Notes under the pieces: model-generated
Seen by the model: the letters and a program-made list of their open reading frames with translations, nothing else
The model's database searches: none
Told to the model about the DNA's origin: nothing
Program-made: the position numbers and the translations under genes
From: Pedobacter africanus
GTDB taxonomy: Bacteria; Bacteroidota; Bacteroidia; Sphingobacteriales; Sphingobacteriaceae
Length of the DNA: 64,000 nucleotides
Assembly: GCF_900176535.1 (NCBI RefSeq)
Contig: NZ_FWXT01000001.1
Location: 434,001 to 498,000, forward strand
Direction: 5' to 3'
Part shown: positions 43,923-53,017 of the stretch, piece after piece
How positions within the stretch are numbered: the stretch's first letter is position 1
Layout: each line of letters opens with the position of its first letter

Positions 43923-46055
43923 TTACACAATGTAATCCAGTATTTTCTCTTTCAGCTCCATTTCTGAGATCGGCTTGATGAGGTAATCGTTCAAACCCGC
44001 AGCAAGGTACATTTCATGGAAATCGGGAGAAATCTGCCCGGTAATTGCAATCACTGGTATTTTAGATTTTTTAGGATCGGCATTTGCCCTGATCCTTCTG
44101 GTAAGTTCCATTCCATCCATTTCCGGCATTTGTATATCGGTAAGCACCAAATCGTACCTTTTCTTTTCTATATGCTGCAGTGCATCCGCTCCACCTTCAG
44201 CCGTATCGTAACTGATCCCCAGCTTTTTAAAGATCATCTTGATCACCAGTAGGTTCATCTCAGAATCGTCGACCACCAGTACATGAATATTTTTAAAGCG
44301 GTCGCTGTTGATGACCTGTTCCTGCTGAAGGTCCAGGTTTTCTTCTTCTTCAGGAGCAATCCAGTAGGGCAGTTCGACGCTAAAGGTAGTCCCCTTTCCG
44401 AGTGTGCTTTGCACTTCAATTTTACCTTTATGCAGGTCTACCAGTTTTTTGCTGATGGTTAGACCCAGCCCTGAACCGGTTTGCCAGTCATTCCGTTTAG
44501 AATGGATCACCTGCGAGAATTCATTAAATATCAGCGGGATATTTTCTGCAGCTATGCCGATGCCGGTATCCTTTACTTTGATCAACAGCAGTACATGCTT
44601 TTCCTCCGTTGGCTTTACCTCTACCTCAATGCTCACCTTCCCTTTGTCTGTAAATTTAATGGCATTCGCTGTCAGATTGGTCACAATCTGTTTCAAACGG
44701 TAGGGGTCGCCATCCAGCAGCAGATCGGGAGCCCCCTCCTGCAGCAGTTCCAGGCTTAGTTTTTTCTGATCGGCCAATACTTTGGTGGTGCCCTCAACTT
44801 CATTTAAGATCCGTTTATACCGGAAAGGCGTTTTGGCCAGCGAAAGTTTCCGCGTTTCCAGCCTGGAGAAATCAAGCACTTCATTTACGGCCGATAAAAG
44901 CATGGACGAAGAATTATCCAGCAATTTAGACATCGCACGCTGGTCTTCATTTAACGGGGTAGATTTCAACTGCTCTGACACCCCCATGATAGCATTTAAA
45001 GGGGTGCGCATTTCATGGCTGATGCTGGTAAAAAACCTCGATTTGCTGGCCACCTGCTCTGCTGCAAGCTGGTTGGCCTTAATGGTTTTATCATATGCAC
45101 GGTAAAGCTTGTACAGCATAAAGATGATGCCAAGGTAAGCCAGTACACTGATCAGGAAATTGAGTTTACCCGAACGGTCTATGGTATCCAGCGAATTTTT
45201 GGCCTTATTTTTAAGTGCCAGCTTTCTCGCGTCGTCAACTATGGCAGAATTGTCTTTATACTCCTTAAACAATTGTTTGATGTGTTCAAAAATACGCTCA
45301 TTCAATACCAGAATAGTCTGCTCTTTATCCGTCAGCCGGGCATGATTGCGTTTTTGATCCTCCAGTAAGCCTTTGTAATAAGCGCTTATCCGCTCTACCT
45401 GTTTCTTATTGTAAGCCTCAATGCCCGCTTCTACAGGCTCATAGGTGGTTTCCGTTTTCCGGATGGTAGCAGTATCTTTAGGCTCCTGTTTGTTCAAGAT
45501 GGCATTTTTCAAACGCTGAAAAAATTTCTTCTTTTGAACAACGGGTTCAGACTTGATCTCCTCTACTTCTACGGTTTTCTTTACCACAGGTTTTGGAAAG
45601 GTTTTTACAGGGAGCAGGCTTTTGCTAATATTGGCCGTACTCAACTGCAGGTTGATATTGGTGATCGAGTCGGCCAGTTTTTTTATTTCCCCGTAAAGCA
45701 GCATTTGCCGGCGTTTGCTTTTCAAATCGCCCACAATACCCGAAATGTTATCCTGATCTTTTACGGCCAGTTCAGACAACAGGCCCGATATATGCTTTAT
45801 TTCTGTGGTATATTTCAAAAAATATTCAGGGTTCCACAAGGCAGTGTACATCCTGAAATTGTTCTCAGCTGCCTGCAAGCTTAAGGTAATCGTATCCAGT
45901 TTTGAGATCTGCTGGTTATTGATCTCCAGTTCACTGAGGGTATTCAGGATTTGCTTTTGTTCAGCTCTCTGCAGAATCGAATTCCTGAAAAGAAAACCAA
46001 TAAAAATTACAATGACTGCAAATATGATCAGAAAAGAACGTTGTTTTATTTTCAT
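43923..46055 (-). CDS. Hybrid sensor histidine kinase/response regulator
   Basis: The 710-residue protein has two membrane helices (about 8-24 and 299-317) bracketing a coiled-coil sensor. A HisKA domain with His347 (FFTSISHEMRTPLNAIMG) and an HATPase follow (NLTANAIKFTDKGKVSIE, DTGIGIAAENIPLIFNEFSQ and GSGLGLTISKKL). A C-terminal receiver domain has the phospho-acceptor Asp640 (LVLTDIQMPEMDG) and Lys694. It has no HTH, so it must pass phosphate to another regulator. The nearest same-strand gene downstream is the GH20 hexosaminidase 124 bp away, but a functional link is not shown. Confidence 0.92.
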   Translation of the reverse strand: MKIKQRSFLIIFAVIVIFIGFLFRNSILQRAEQKQILNTLSELEINNQQISKLDTITLSLQAAENNFRMYTALWNPEYFLKYTTEIKHISGLLSELAVKDQDNISGIVGDLKSKRRQMLLYGEIKKLADSITNINLQLSTANISKSLLPVKTFPKPVVKKTVEVEEIKSEPVVQKKKFFQRLKNAILNKQEPKDTATIRKTETTYEPVEAGIEAYNKKQVERISAYYKGLLEDQKRNHARLTDKEQTILVLNERIFEHIKQLFKEYKDNSAIVDDARKLALKNKAKNSLDTIDRSGKLNFLISVLAYLGIIFMLYKLYRAYDKTIKANQLAAEQVASKSRFFTSISHEMRTPLNAIMGVSEQLKSTPLNEDQRAMSKLLDNSSSMLLSAVNEVLDFSRLETRKLSLAKTPFRYKRILNEVEGTTKVLADQKKLSLELLQEGAPDLLLDGDPYRLKQIVTNLTANAIKFTDKGKVSIEVEVKPTEEKHVLLLIKVKDTGIGIAAENIPLIFNEFSQVIHSKRNDWQTGSGLGLTISKKLVDLHKGKIEVQSTLGKGTTFSVELPYWIAPEEEENLDLQQEQVINSDRFKNIHVLVVDDSEMNLLVIKMIFKKLGISYDTAEGGADALQHIEKKRYDLVLTDIQMPEMDGMELTRRIRANADPKKSKIPVIAITGQISPDFHEMYLAAGLNDYLIKPISEMELKEKILDYIV

Positions 46056-46249
46056 TGAGTATATAAAAAAGACCTCATCTATAAATTAATAATTTTAACC
46101 AGCTATGTTCAGCATCGCGCCAATAAGCATGCCAAAAAAACCTGTTTTTTTACTTTTTCATGAACACCTTGGCTATCAATTAATATTTGATATATTTAAA
46201 AAAGAAATATTTTTTTTCTGAAACAAACCTGATGTCTAAAAAATAGCCA

Positions 46250-47515
46250 ATGAAAGGGAGCTTAAAGAACTACAGCGGGATCATCTGGTTACTCAGTGGC
46301 ATTGCACTGGGCAGTATTGCGGGTCTGGCATTTGGGAAAAAGGTGGAAATCCTAAAACCTGTAGGCGATATATTCCTGAACCTCTTGTTTACCGCAGTTA
46401 TTCCGCTTGTTTTTTTCGCCATTGCCTCTGCTATTGCCAACATCAAACCTTCTGATAAGCTGAGCCGCATGATGGGCGTTACTGCCATCGTATTTTTAGG
46501 CACCGTACTTGTTTCGGCCACACTGACCATAATAGCTGTTAAAATATTTCCCATCCATGAATCCTTAAGCAGTGTACAGCTTACAGAAAAAGTAGAAGAA
46601 AGCCCTTTTGCGGAGCAAATCACCAAACTGTTTACCACAACAGAATTTTACGAGCTGCTTTCCAGGAAAAGCATGCTGGCCATGATCATTTTTTCGCTCA
46701 TAATAGGTTTTGCTACTTTAAGGGCGGGTAAAGCTGCTGATCAGTTTGCAGGCTTTCTGCATTCAGGAAACGAGGTTTTCAAAGGGGTATTTGTCCTGAT
46801 CATGAAACTTGGCCCTGTTGGACTAGGCGCATATTTTGCCTACCAGGTAGGCGTATTTGGCCCGCAGCTGTTTGGCACCTATGCCAAATCACTGGGACTG
46901 TATTATGGCTTCGGCGCTTTCTATTTTATTGTCTTGTTTAGCGCGTATGCTTTTATTGCGGGGGGCATTCAGGGCATCAAAAGATACTGGAAAAATAACC
47001 TTATCCCTTCTGCAACTGCGGTGGGCACCTGCAGCAGTATTGCTACCATTCCGGCCAATCTGGAGGCCTCAAAGAAAATGGGCATCCCAGAATATATCGC
47101 CAATGTAACCATTCCCCTTGGTGCAACATTACATAAAGATGGTTCAAGTATATCTTCCATTGTTAAAATGGCCGTTGTTTTTGCCCTGTTTGGCAAAAGC
47201 TTTAATACAGCCGATGCCATCATCCTTGCCTTGGGCATGACAGTTCTGGTGAGCATTGTAGAAGGTGGCATCCCCAACGGAGGATATGTGGGCGAATTGC
47301 TCTTCATCTCTGCCTATGGCCTGCCTATAGAGGCGCTGCCACCGGCCATGATCATTGGCACTCTGGTAGACCCGATGGCAACCCTGCTCAATGCCACCGG
47401 AGATACGGTAGCATCTATGCTGGTAGCAAGGTTTACCGAAGGGAAGAAGTGGATGCAAGCAGACCATAAATCTCGCTATCCAGAAACTTTCCTTCAAAAT
47501 AATAGTCTTCCTTAA
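46250..47515 (+). CDS. Dicarboxylate/amino acid:cation symporter (DAACS family)
   Basis: The 421-residue inner-membrane protein has eight helices and hairpin loops. The family features are TCSSIATIPANL (the serine-rich hairpin), GATLHKDGSSI and the substrate-binding GIPNGGYVGELLFISAYGLP, followed by GTLVDPMATLLNATGDTVASML. Members use sodium or proton gradients to take up glutamate, aspartate, fumarate or succinate; substrate cannot be decided. Its 3' end is antisense to the 3' end of an acetyltransferase gene by 83 bases. It has no same-strand neighbour. Confidence 0.92.
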   Translation: MKGSLKNYSGIIWLLSGIALGSIAGLAFGKKVEILKPVGDIFLNLLFTAVIPLVFFAIASAIANIKPSDKLSRMMGVTAIVFLGTVLVSATLTIIAVKIFPIHESLSSVQLTEKVEESPFAEQITKLFTTTEFYELLSRKSMLAMIIFSLIIGFATLRAGKAADQFAGFLHSGNEVFKGVFVLIMKLGPVGLGAYFAYQVGVFGPQLFGTYAKSLGLYYGFGAFYFIVLFSAYAFIAGGIQGIKRYWKNNLIPSATAVGTCSSIATIPANLEASKKMGIPEYIANVTIPLGATLHKDGSSISSIVKMAVVFALFGKSFNTADAIILALGMTVLVSIVEGGIPNGGYVGELLFISAYGLPIEALPPAMIIGTLVDPMATLLNATGDTVASMLVARFTEGKKWMQADHKSRYPETFLQNNSLP

Positions 47516-47999
47516 AATAAGCCTCTTTGATAAAGCCATGTTTAAGCAGCAGCTGTCTCGACGCATCATTTTCCGGATTGATGTTTGCACAGATGGAATT
47601 CAAGCCAACTGTATTGAACCCGAAATCAATAACAGCCCGCAGCGCTTCAGAAAGAATGCCTTTACGCCAGTAATCCGGGTGCAACATATACCCCAGCTCT
47701 GCCCTGTAGTTGGCCAGATCGGTACGCCAATAGCCCAGATTGCCAATTAAATGTTCCGGGTCTTCCTTAAGTGTAATGGCCCAGACCAGGCTCATGCCTT
47801 TACTGAAATTCTCATTAACGGTTTGAACAAATACTTCCGATTCTTTGACATTTTCGGGGCGCGGCCGATCGATATAACGCATCACATCAGGATTTGTACG
47901 CAGCTGGAATAAGGCTGGCGCATCGGAAAGCTGCTGCTTACGCAGTAATAGTCTATCGGTTTCAATATCCGGAAGTTTAGGGAGTTTGATCTGTAACAT
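47433..47999 (-). CDS. GNAT-family acetyltransferase (RimJ/RimL type)
   Basis: The 188-residue protein opens with the sequence LPDIETDRLLLRKQQLSDA typical of RimJ/RimL-like enzymes. It carries the acetyl-CoA loop GYMLHPDYWRKGILSEALRA and NPENDASRQLLLKHGFIKEA. Such enzymes acetylate N-termini of ribosomal proteins or small molecules. Its 3' end overlaps the symporter 3' end convergently by 83 bases, but both tails look natural. No signal peptide. Confidence 0.9.
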   Translation of the reverse strand: MLQIKLPKLPDIETDRLLLRKQQLSDAPALFQLRTNPDVMRYIDRPRPENVKESEVFVQTVNENFSKGMSLVWAITLKEDPEHLIGNLGYWRTDLANYRAELGYMLHPDYWRKGILSEALRAVIDFGFNTVGLNSICANINPENDASRQLLLKHGFIKEAYFKEDYYFEGKFLDSEIYGLLASTSSLR

Positions 48000-48114
48000 G
48001 CCACAAAGATATGATCTCTCGGCTTAACTATTTTCTTTACGTAGATTTCCTAATGGTTTTCCAGGCTGTCGCAAAAACCGAAGGTGGCCTGCCTTGTCAT
48101 TTGAACCCACTACT

Positions 48115-48738
48115 CTACAAATCCTTATACAAAGCCTTCGCAACAGCCTTCAACAACTCCGGACTAATGCGTTCCTTAAAATTAGGCTCAATATATTCAA
48201 AACGGATCTCTCCGCTTCTGTTCAGGATAAATATCGAAGGTACGGGCAAAAGCATATCTGTATCTTTTCCACCAGTTGTTCCGACCAGCATTTTCTGATA
48301 GGCCTCAGGCGCTTTAAACGCAATACCAACCTGTTTGGCAAGGTTCAAATCAGCGTCAGAAAGCAGAGTATAACTCAGTTTCCCTTTTTCCATACTCTGC
48401 TTCAGATTGTCAGGTTTATCAGTACTAACGGCAATTACCTGGTAACCGGTGTTTTTCAGCCCTTCTTCTATCTCTTGTAGGCCCGACAGTTGCAGATTAC
48501 AATACGGGCACCAGCCACCCCGATAAAAAATCAATATGGTAGGTTTGGCAGCAAGCGCCTTATTCAGTTCAAAAATACTGCCCGCGGCATCCGTCAAATA
48601 AACAGAAGGAAGCTGCTCACCAATAAGCAACGGGCTTATGTCCTCGGCTTTAGCCGGATAAACGTTCTGGGCTTTTGCCGCACCTATAAGGGCAAATACA
48701 AGCGTTACAGCCCCTGTTATAAATTGTTTAATGTTCAT
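48115..48738 (-). CDS. Secreted peroxiredoxin-like protein (AhpC/TSA)
   Basis: The 207-residue protein has a signal peptide (to about AAKAQ). The thioredoxin-like active site FYRGGWCPYCNLQLSGLQEI carries Cys77 and Cys80 in C-x-x-C. The segment VIAVSTDKPDNLKQSMEK fits the AhpC/TSA/redoxin family. It probably reduces peroxides or disulfides in the periplasm. It starts two bases after the stop of the AraC regulator, so the two form a leftward operon and may be induced by an oxidative or antimicrobial signal; the signal is unknown. Confidence 0.88.
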   Translation of the reverse strand: MNIKQFITGAVTLVFALIGAAKAQNVYPAKAEDISPLLIGEQLPSVYLTDAAGSIFELNKALAAKPTILIFYRGGWCPYCNLQLSGLQEIEEGLKNTGYQVIAVSTDKPDNLKQSMEKGKLSYTLLSDADLNLAKQVGIAFKAPEAYQKMLVGTTGGKDTDMLLPVPSIFILNRSGEIRFEYIEPNFKERISPELLKAVAKALYKDL

Positions 48739-48740
48739 TG

Positions 48741-49592
48741 TTATCTAAATTTATGTTTTACTTCAGTTCCCTTAAAAGCTAAAATATTTTCCCCGGTATG
48801 TTGTTTAAAGAAACGGCTGAAATGCGCAGGACTGGTAAAGCCCAGTGAATAAGCTATTTCTTTCGCCGATTTATCTGTGTATTGCAGGTAACGCTTCGCT
48901 TCCAGGATGATCCTGTCTTTTATCAATTTAGAAGGCGCACCTACACCCAGCAATGCAAATAGATTAGATAGGGTTTTGGGCGATTTATTTAAAGCCTGAG
49001 CATAAAACTGTACCTCATGTTCATTCTTATAATGACCTTCCAGCAGCAGGTTAAACATACGTACCAGATCCAGCTTTTCATCAGAAAGTTCAGGATTGTT
49101 GCAGGCCTTCCTGGCAATCCGGGTAATACTGATGATCAGGCGCTTTAGCATGGTGCGAAGCATCTCCCCCTGCATCCGGTCTTTGGTTTTCATATCTGCA
49201 ATACACAGCTTTTCAATTATCCCTATCTCCGTTTTGTCTAAATCAGACAGCGCTGTAAAAAGCGGCTGCCTGGTACCATAAAAAATAAATCCTACGCATC
49301 CTACCTCCACATCATGATCTACAATACAGTAAAATTCGCGATTAAACTGCCAGGCCGTCAATAAATCAGGTCGTTCAAACACAAAGTGCTGATTGGCCAT
49401 AAGGGTAAGGACTGTGTTGCTATTAAAAGTATAAGGTACCTCATCTATTATTACCTTTTGGGGGCCGTTCTTATTGTAAACAATACTATTGATGGTCGTG
49501 CTTTTCAGAATACCCTCTCCTTTTAAACCGGGGCTTTCTTTATTCATTATCAGAAAGCCACCGGTTTTTTTATCTTCAAATAATAGTTCCAT
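48741..49592 (-). CDS. AraC-family transcriptional regulator
   Basis: The 283-residue protein has an N-terminal sensing part (about 20-165) that is only weakly cupin-like and a C-terminal AraC domain. The helix-turn-helices are HEVQFYAQALNKSPKTLSNLFAL and SAKEIAYSLGFTSPAHFSRFFKQH. It heads an operon with a peroxiredoxin-like gene two bases downstream. The upstream gap to 49650 holds a small orphan reading frame. The effector is not known. Confidence 0.9.
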   Translation of the reverse strand: MELLFEDKKTGGFLIMNKESPGLKGEGILKSTTINSIVYNKNGPQKVIIDEVPYTFNSNTVLTLMANQHFVFERPDLLTAWQFNREFYCIVDHDVEVGCVGFIFYGTRQPLFTALSDLDKTEIGIIEKLCIADMKTKDRMQGEMLRTMLKRLIISITRIARKACNNPELSDEKLDLVRMFNLLLEGHYKNEHEVQFYAQALNKSPKTLSNLFALLGVGAPSKLIKDRIILEAKRYLQYTDKSAKEIAYSLGFTSPAHFSRFFKQHTGENILAFKGTEVKHKFR

Positions 49593-49650
49593 TTTTTGGA
49601 GTCATAACGGTTATAGTGCTTATACGTAAATATAACACTAATAAAGCATC

Positions 49651-49764
49651 CTATGCTGCTTTAGGTTTTTTAGGCATAGGCATTTCTGCCTTTTTACAGG
49701 CATCAGTACATGCATGTCCTTTTTCGTCATGCGCATAAACATGGGTCTTAGAAAAACCTGTTAT
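49651..49764 (-). pseudogene. Orphan 37-codon coding fragment
   Basis: Behind the spondin gene a frame runs without a start codon: SKTHVYAHDEKGHACTDAC followed by a Lys/Pro-rich tail KKAEMPMPKKPKAA and a TAG at 49651. The two Cys and the His/Asp composition look like real protein. It could be the 3' remnant of a lost gene, or a small gene with a rare start (the frame opens with ATA). I know no family for it. Confidence 0.35.
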
Positions 49765-51056
49765 TTATTTAAGGTTACTTTTATGAGTTGATTGATTGCC
49801 GGAAGTGTAGTATAAGCATTGGGGTTTGGCACTTCCTGTATCGCTTTACTTTCTGCAAGAGCTGCACCACCGGCTCCGGGAAATAGATCAAGTGCGGTAC
49901 CGTTATCGTACAGGGCTACTAAAGAAGTTACATCACCGCTAGCCATCGCATCAATGCCATTGTCTTTAGTAGCAAAAAACCAATCCTTACTAAATCCATA
50001 CATGGTTGCAATGGCTATCCGGTCGCCAGGAGCAACGGTAAGCTGTTGTGTTACCTTGCCGCCCATAGCGGCTCCAATTTTAGGTAATAGTACAGTAGAG
50101 GTAGGCTCTTTAAGCACATATACACTTTTTACACCAGCTTTTTTGCGCAGCACTTCAGCCAAAATATCTGCATTCCCCATCTGAGCCAGATTTTTCAACC
50201 CCTCTCCGCGATCTTTCTCGCCAACTTTATAGAACGGATTTTCGTTTCCTTTGTAAACTACTATCAGTACTGGTGAAAGCGGTGTAAAAATACCGGTGAT
50301 TCCGGTCAGGTAGGTGCTGGATACTGAGTTGTCTCCCATTTCAGCGATATTGGTAAGGCCATTGGCAGTCAGTTGTCCTTTTGTATATATAGGCATAGCA
50401 TTTTGCAAGGTGCCCCCCAAATTGTAAGAAATAGTCCATACACCGGGACTTAATGGTGTTTCATTGGCTGTTCCGCCCGATTTATTCGTTAATCGAATCG
50501 TAAACTTTGAATTACCATCATAAGCTAAAGTTGCCATTATCAACTGTGATGCGGCCAAGTAAGTATTCCCCTGTGCATCCGTGCCCACTACTTCCGTTAT
50601 GTTTTTAGGTGATGTCTCAGCCACACCTGGATGGGTTACCACCATACCCGGTACCTGGTTGATGCGCGTACCGTTGTCCCACAGTTTTATTTGCGAGGAA
50701 ACATCTCCGGTGATGGGCATACCTGCATCATCATACAATTTGATACCGGGGTTTTCGGGAGCAAAAAACAGATCATTGCTCCAACCGTACATCGTGGCAA
50801 AGCTAAGCGACTGGCCCGGCCCCGCATAAAAGCTAAAACTTACAGATTGCCCCGGAAAAATCACCGGAGGCGTACCACTTCCCATAAAAGTTCCTGATTG
50901 CACCAGAGGCTTGCTGGCTAGCACATTTTCTATGGTAATGCTGTTAGGTTGCATTTGCTCCATTTGAACATCCCTTTTCTTACAGGATGTAAAGGACAAT
51001 AAAGCAGTAGTAAACACCAGCATCCCACTTATTTTTCCAATTGTTGCGTTTTTCAT
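49761..51056 (-). CDS. Spondin-domain lipoprotein
   Basis: The start at 51056 (MKNATIGKISG) gives 431 residues with a lipobox (SFTSCKK). Two spondin-like domains (about 45-215 and 225-431) repeat the pattern SLSFATMYGWSNDLFFAPENPGI / IAIATMYGFSKDWFFATKDNGI and the LYDNG-x(n)-PGAGG segment. Spondin domains in bacterial proteins are extracellular and of unknown role. The gene stands alone between the AraC/peroxiredoxin operon and a VOC gene. Confidence 0.85.
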   Translation of the reverse strand: MKNATIGKISGMLVFTTALLSFTSCKKRDVQMEQMQPNSITIENVLASKPLVQSGTFMGSGTPPVIFPGQSVSFSFYAGPGQSLSFATMYGWSNDLFFAPENPGIKLYDDAGMPITGDVSSQIKLWDNGTRINQVPGMVVTHPGVAETSPKNITEVVGTDAQGNTYLAASQLIMATLAYDGNSKFTIRLTNKSGGTANETPLSPGVWTISYNLGGTLQNAMPIYTKGQLTANGLTNIAEMGDNSVSSTYLTGITGIFTPLSPVLIVVYKGNENPFYKVGEKDRGEGLKNLAQMGNADILAEVLRKKAGVKSVYVLKEPTSTVLLPKIGAAMGGKVTQQLTVAPGDRIAIATMYGFSKDWFFATKDNGIDAMASGDVTSLVALYDNGTALDLFPGAGGAALAESKAIQEVPNPNAYTTLPAINQLIKVTLNK

Positions 51057-51278
51057 TGTCGTTTTCAGTTTTATTTCGATTCTATTGCTTAAATCACAAT
51101 ACAAACCTACCGGGAATGAGAGAGCGTATCAATGTCCCTACTTCCCGTTGAGATGACTATATTTCCCGAATGCTGTTATTTAATATATATTTTTATTGGA
51201 AGAAATGAAGGATTAGGGCCTTTATATACAGATTTTCAACTGTAAAAGTAGTGGATGTGGTCTATTTTCATCTCCTGA

Positions 51279-51752
51279 TCATTTATGATCGTCATTTACC
51301 TCGAGCCAGTGCCCGTCCGGATCCTTGAAATAAATCTGTTTGATACCGTCTACCCTTTTTGTGATCGTACCCCGAACGCCTGCCCAATTCTCATAAGCTA
51401 TGCCCAAGTCCGTTAATTTTTGTGTAAATTCTTCTATAGAAGCCACACTAAAACAAAGGTGGTCATTTCTATCGTACAGAATATTTGTTTTTGCGCCCTG
51501 AATGATATGCAACTGGCCCGCTGCCCCTAATGAAAACCAGGTATGCCGGCCGTCCTTAAAAGGTTCCGGAATCAGTTCCAGCCCAAATACAGCGGCGTAA
51601 AAATCAGTAGCGCTCTTCAAATCTGCCGTATAAATGGCAATGTGGTTCAATACTGCAATGTTTTTTTTCTTTTCTGTCGCCTGTTGTGCCATCGTTTTTT
51701 GGAGCGGATTTAAGATCACTGATAATATGGCCAAAATAAATATTTTCTTCAT
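51279..51752 (-). CDS. Secreted VOC-family (glyoxalase-like) protein
   Basis: The 157-residue protein has a signal peptide (MKKIFILAILSVILNPLQKTMA). It has the vicinal oxygen chelate features NHIAIYTADLKSATDFYAAV, DHLCFSVASIEEF and IYFKDPDGHWLEV, including metal-binding His/Glu positions. Most VOC proteins are cytoplasmic; a signal peptide points to a periplasmic relative. The substrate is unknown. No co-transcribed neighbour is evident. Confidence 0.85.
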   Translation of the reverse strand: MKKIFILAILSVILNPLQKTMAQQATEKKKNIAVLNHIAIYTADLKSATDFYAAVFGLELIPEPFKDGRHTWFSLGAAGQLHIIQGAKTNILYDRNDHLCFSVASIEEFTQKLTDLGIAYENWAGVRGTITKRVDGIKQIYFKDPDGHWLEVNDDHK

Positions 51753-51824
51753 TATTTTTAATATCTATGACAATTGCATACAATATAGCTTTAAATTCAT
51801 CAAATAATCTATAATAATCAGTGT

Positions 51825-52121
51825 TTATGGTTTAATGGCTACCTTACTGGTATCAGGAATTGCAGGTGCCACAGTGTCTTTGTTTTTCTTGTTTTTCTTT
51901 TTAAACAGGTTATTCAATTTTTCGCCTACCTTGTTTATTGCTTTGTCTGTAGCATTATCAGCTGTCTTATTTACAGCCTTGTCTACCACTTTATCGGTTG
52001 ATCGGTCTACCGAACTTCCTACAGCAGTTTTCGTTTTTTCTTTGAGCTTGCTCAAAATCTGTGCTTGCGCTATCCCTCCTACACCAAGGGTGAGGAAAAA
52101 GATCAAAATTACTTTTTTCAT
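51825..52121 (-). CDS. Small secreted Lys/Asp-rich protein, function unknown
   Basis: The 98-residue protein has a signal peptide (to about AQAQ). A Thr/Asp/Lys-repeat segment follows (DRSTDKVVDKAVNKTADNATDKAINKVG), then a basic stretch KKKNKKNKD and the tail PAIPDTSKVAIKP. Regular DKxVxK/DKAxNK units would form an amphipathic helix. It has its own copy of the shared upstream element at 52186-52205, so it is probably a single-gene member of the regulon that covers 52-62 kb. Confidence 0.65.
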   Translation of the reverse strand: MKKVILIFFLTLGVGGIAQAQILSKLKEKTKTAVGSSVDRSTDKVVDKAVNKTADNATDKAINKVGEKLNNLFKKKNKKNKDTVAPAIPDTSKVAIKP

Positions 52122-52156
52122 GGGGTTTAATTTTTCATGATTTGTTTTTCTGCTAA

Positions 52157-52205
52157 TAAAATTAGGCCGAATTCACGCGCTGGTCAATCATTAAAAAAGA
52201 TGATT
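52157..52205 (-). promoter_or_regulatory. Regulon promoter A: shared element plus -7 box
   Basis: AATCAT-TAAAAAAG-ATGATT (52186-52205) is a 6-bp inverted repeat around an A-tract. It lies 21 nt upstream of a TAATTTTA box (52164-52157, minus strand), which belongs to the 51825-52121 gene. The same element and spacing recur at 60118-60166 and 62356-62404. Confidence 0.7.
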
Positions 52206-52211
52206 TTTAGG

Positions 52212-52607
52212 CTAAATTGGGTCTATTCCCCTGTCTACAAACCATCTGCTATAATCCCTACCATACTCGCCCCCATAATTGATGCTTATTTCCGTATGTG
52301 CTTCTATCTGCTCATGAGCAGTAAATACCATCTGTTTTTCTGCTCTATCGAGTATATAAGTGGCATTGGGATATTGCTTGTGGTTATACATAGAGCCAAA
52401 GCCCATGGTTAGAGACAGCGTATTTGCTTCTTTATCAAAATAAAAGCTATAATCCATCAGCGCAGTGGCATTTAATGCCGTAAATTCTTTGGCCGGGACC
52501 ACAATAACAGGACAAACTTCTATTTCTTCTCCCTCAGCAAGGGTTGCGGTGCAAAAGACACCTCTACCCTTTCCTTTTATTGTTTTTAGGTATAGTTTCT
52601 TCTTCAT
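52212..52607 (-). CDS. Small SET-domain protein (1)
   Basis: The 131-residue protein is almost entirely a SET domain. It opens with the GKGRGVFCTATLAEGEEIE strand and has the NHS-like motif MYNHKQYPNATYIL (Lys in place of Ser). The pseudo-knot partner is HTEISINYGGEYGR, close to the G-E-E-I-T-x-N-Y-G pattern. There is no post-SET cysteine cluster and no signal peptide, so it is a cytoplasmic protein-lysine methyltransferase candidate. It is the last gene of its operon, overlapping the previous SET gene by four bases (ATGA). Confidence 0.82.
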   Translation of the reverse strand: MKKKLYLKTIKGKGRGVFCTATLAEGEEIEVCPVIVVPAKEFTALNATALMDYSFYFDKEANTLSLTMGFGSMYNHKQYPNATYILDRAEKQMVFTAHEQIEAHTEISINYGGEYGRDYSRWFVDRGIDPI

Positions 52608-53017
52608 GGCTCATCAGAATTGGGAAAATAAACCTCGCTTTTATCGTTAGGTTTACCATTGTAGTTAATCGTGATCTCACTGCCGGCTTCTATTGTTCTG
52701 TAAGCATAAAAGTTAAGGGTATTTCTATTTCTGGAAAATGCATAAAAGGCATTGGCCTCAGCCGAATGGTTGTAAAATGAAGCATAACCAAAACTAAATG
52801 CAGTTTGTTTTTCAGGATTGCCTAACAAAAAATAATAATGATAAATTTTGGTAAACCTTAAGGTTTCTTTTTCTTCTTTTGATAAGAAAATAACAGGAGC
52901 CTGTTCTATAAGAACCCCTTTTCGTATTCTGCTTTTGGCAAATACCCCACGTCCATGAAGCAGGCTTTCCCTTACTTCTATATGCAACGGTTGATCAATA
53001 TTTCTATTGAACAGCAT
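52604..53017 (-). CDS. Small SET-domain protein (2)
   Basis: The 137-residue protein has SET motifs: LLHGRGVFAKSRIRKGVLIE at the N-terminus, the substrate/cofactor NHS sequence FYNHSAEANAFY and EAGSEITINYNG. It is a minimal SET domain without a post-SET part or signal peptide. It probably methylates a lysine in a protein. It overlaps the previous gene (the repeat protein) by one base and the next SET gene by four, so the three are translationally coupled. Confidence 0.85.
   Translation of the reverse strand: MLFNRNIDQPLHIEVRESLLHGRGVFAKSRIRKGVLIEQAPVIFLSKEEKETLRFTKIYHYYFLLGNPEKQTAFSFGYASFYNHSAEANAFYAFSRNRNTLNFYAYRTIEAGSEITINYNGKPNDKSEVYFPNSDEP

Noticed and set aside
46270..46638. A 122-codon open frame on the minus strand inside the symporter gene
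   Set aside because: It is the mirror of a strong coding region with a clear family signature; its product shows no domain and no supporting promoter.
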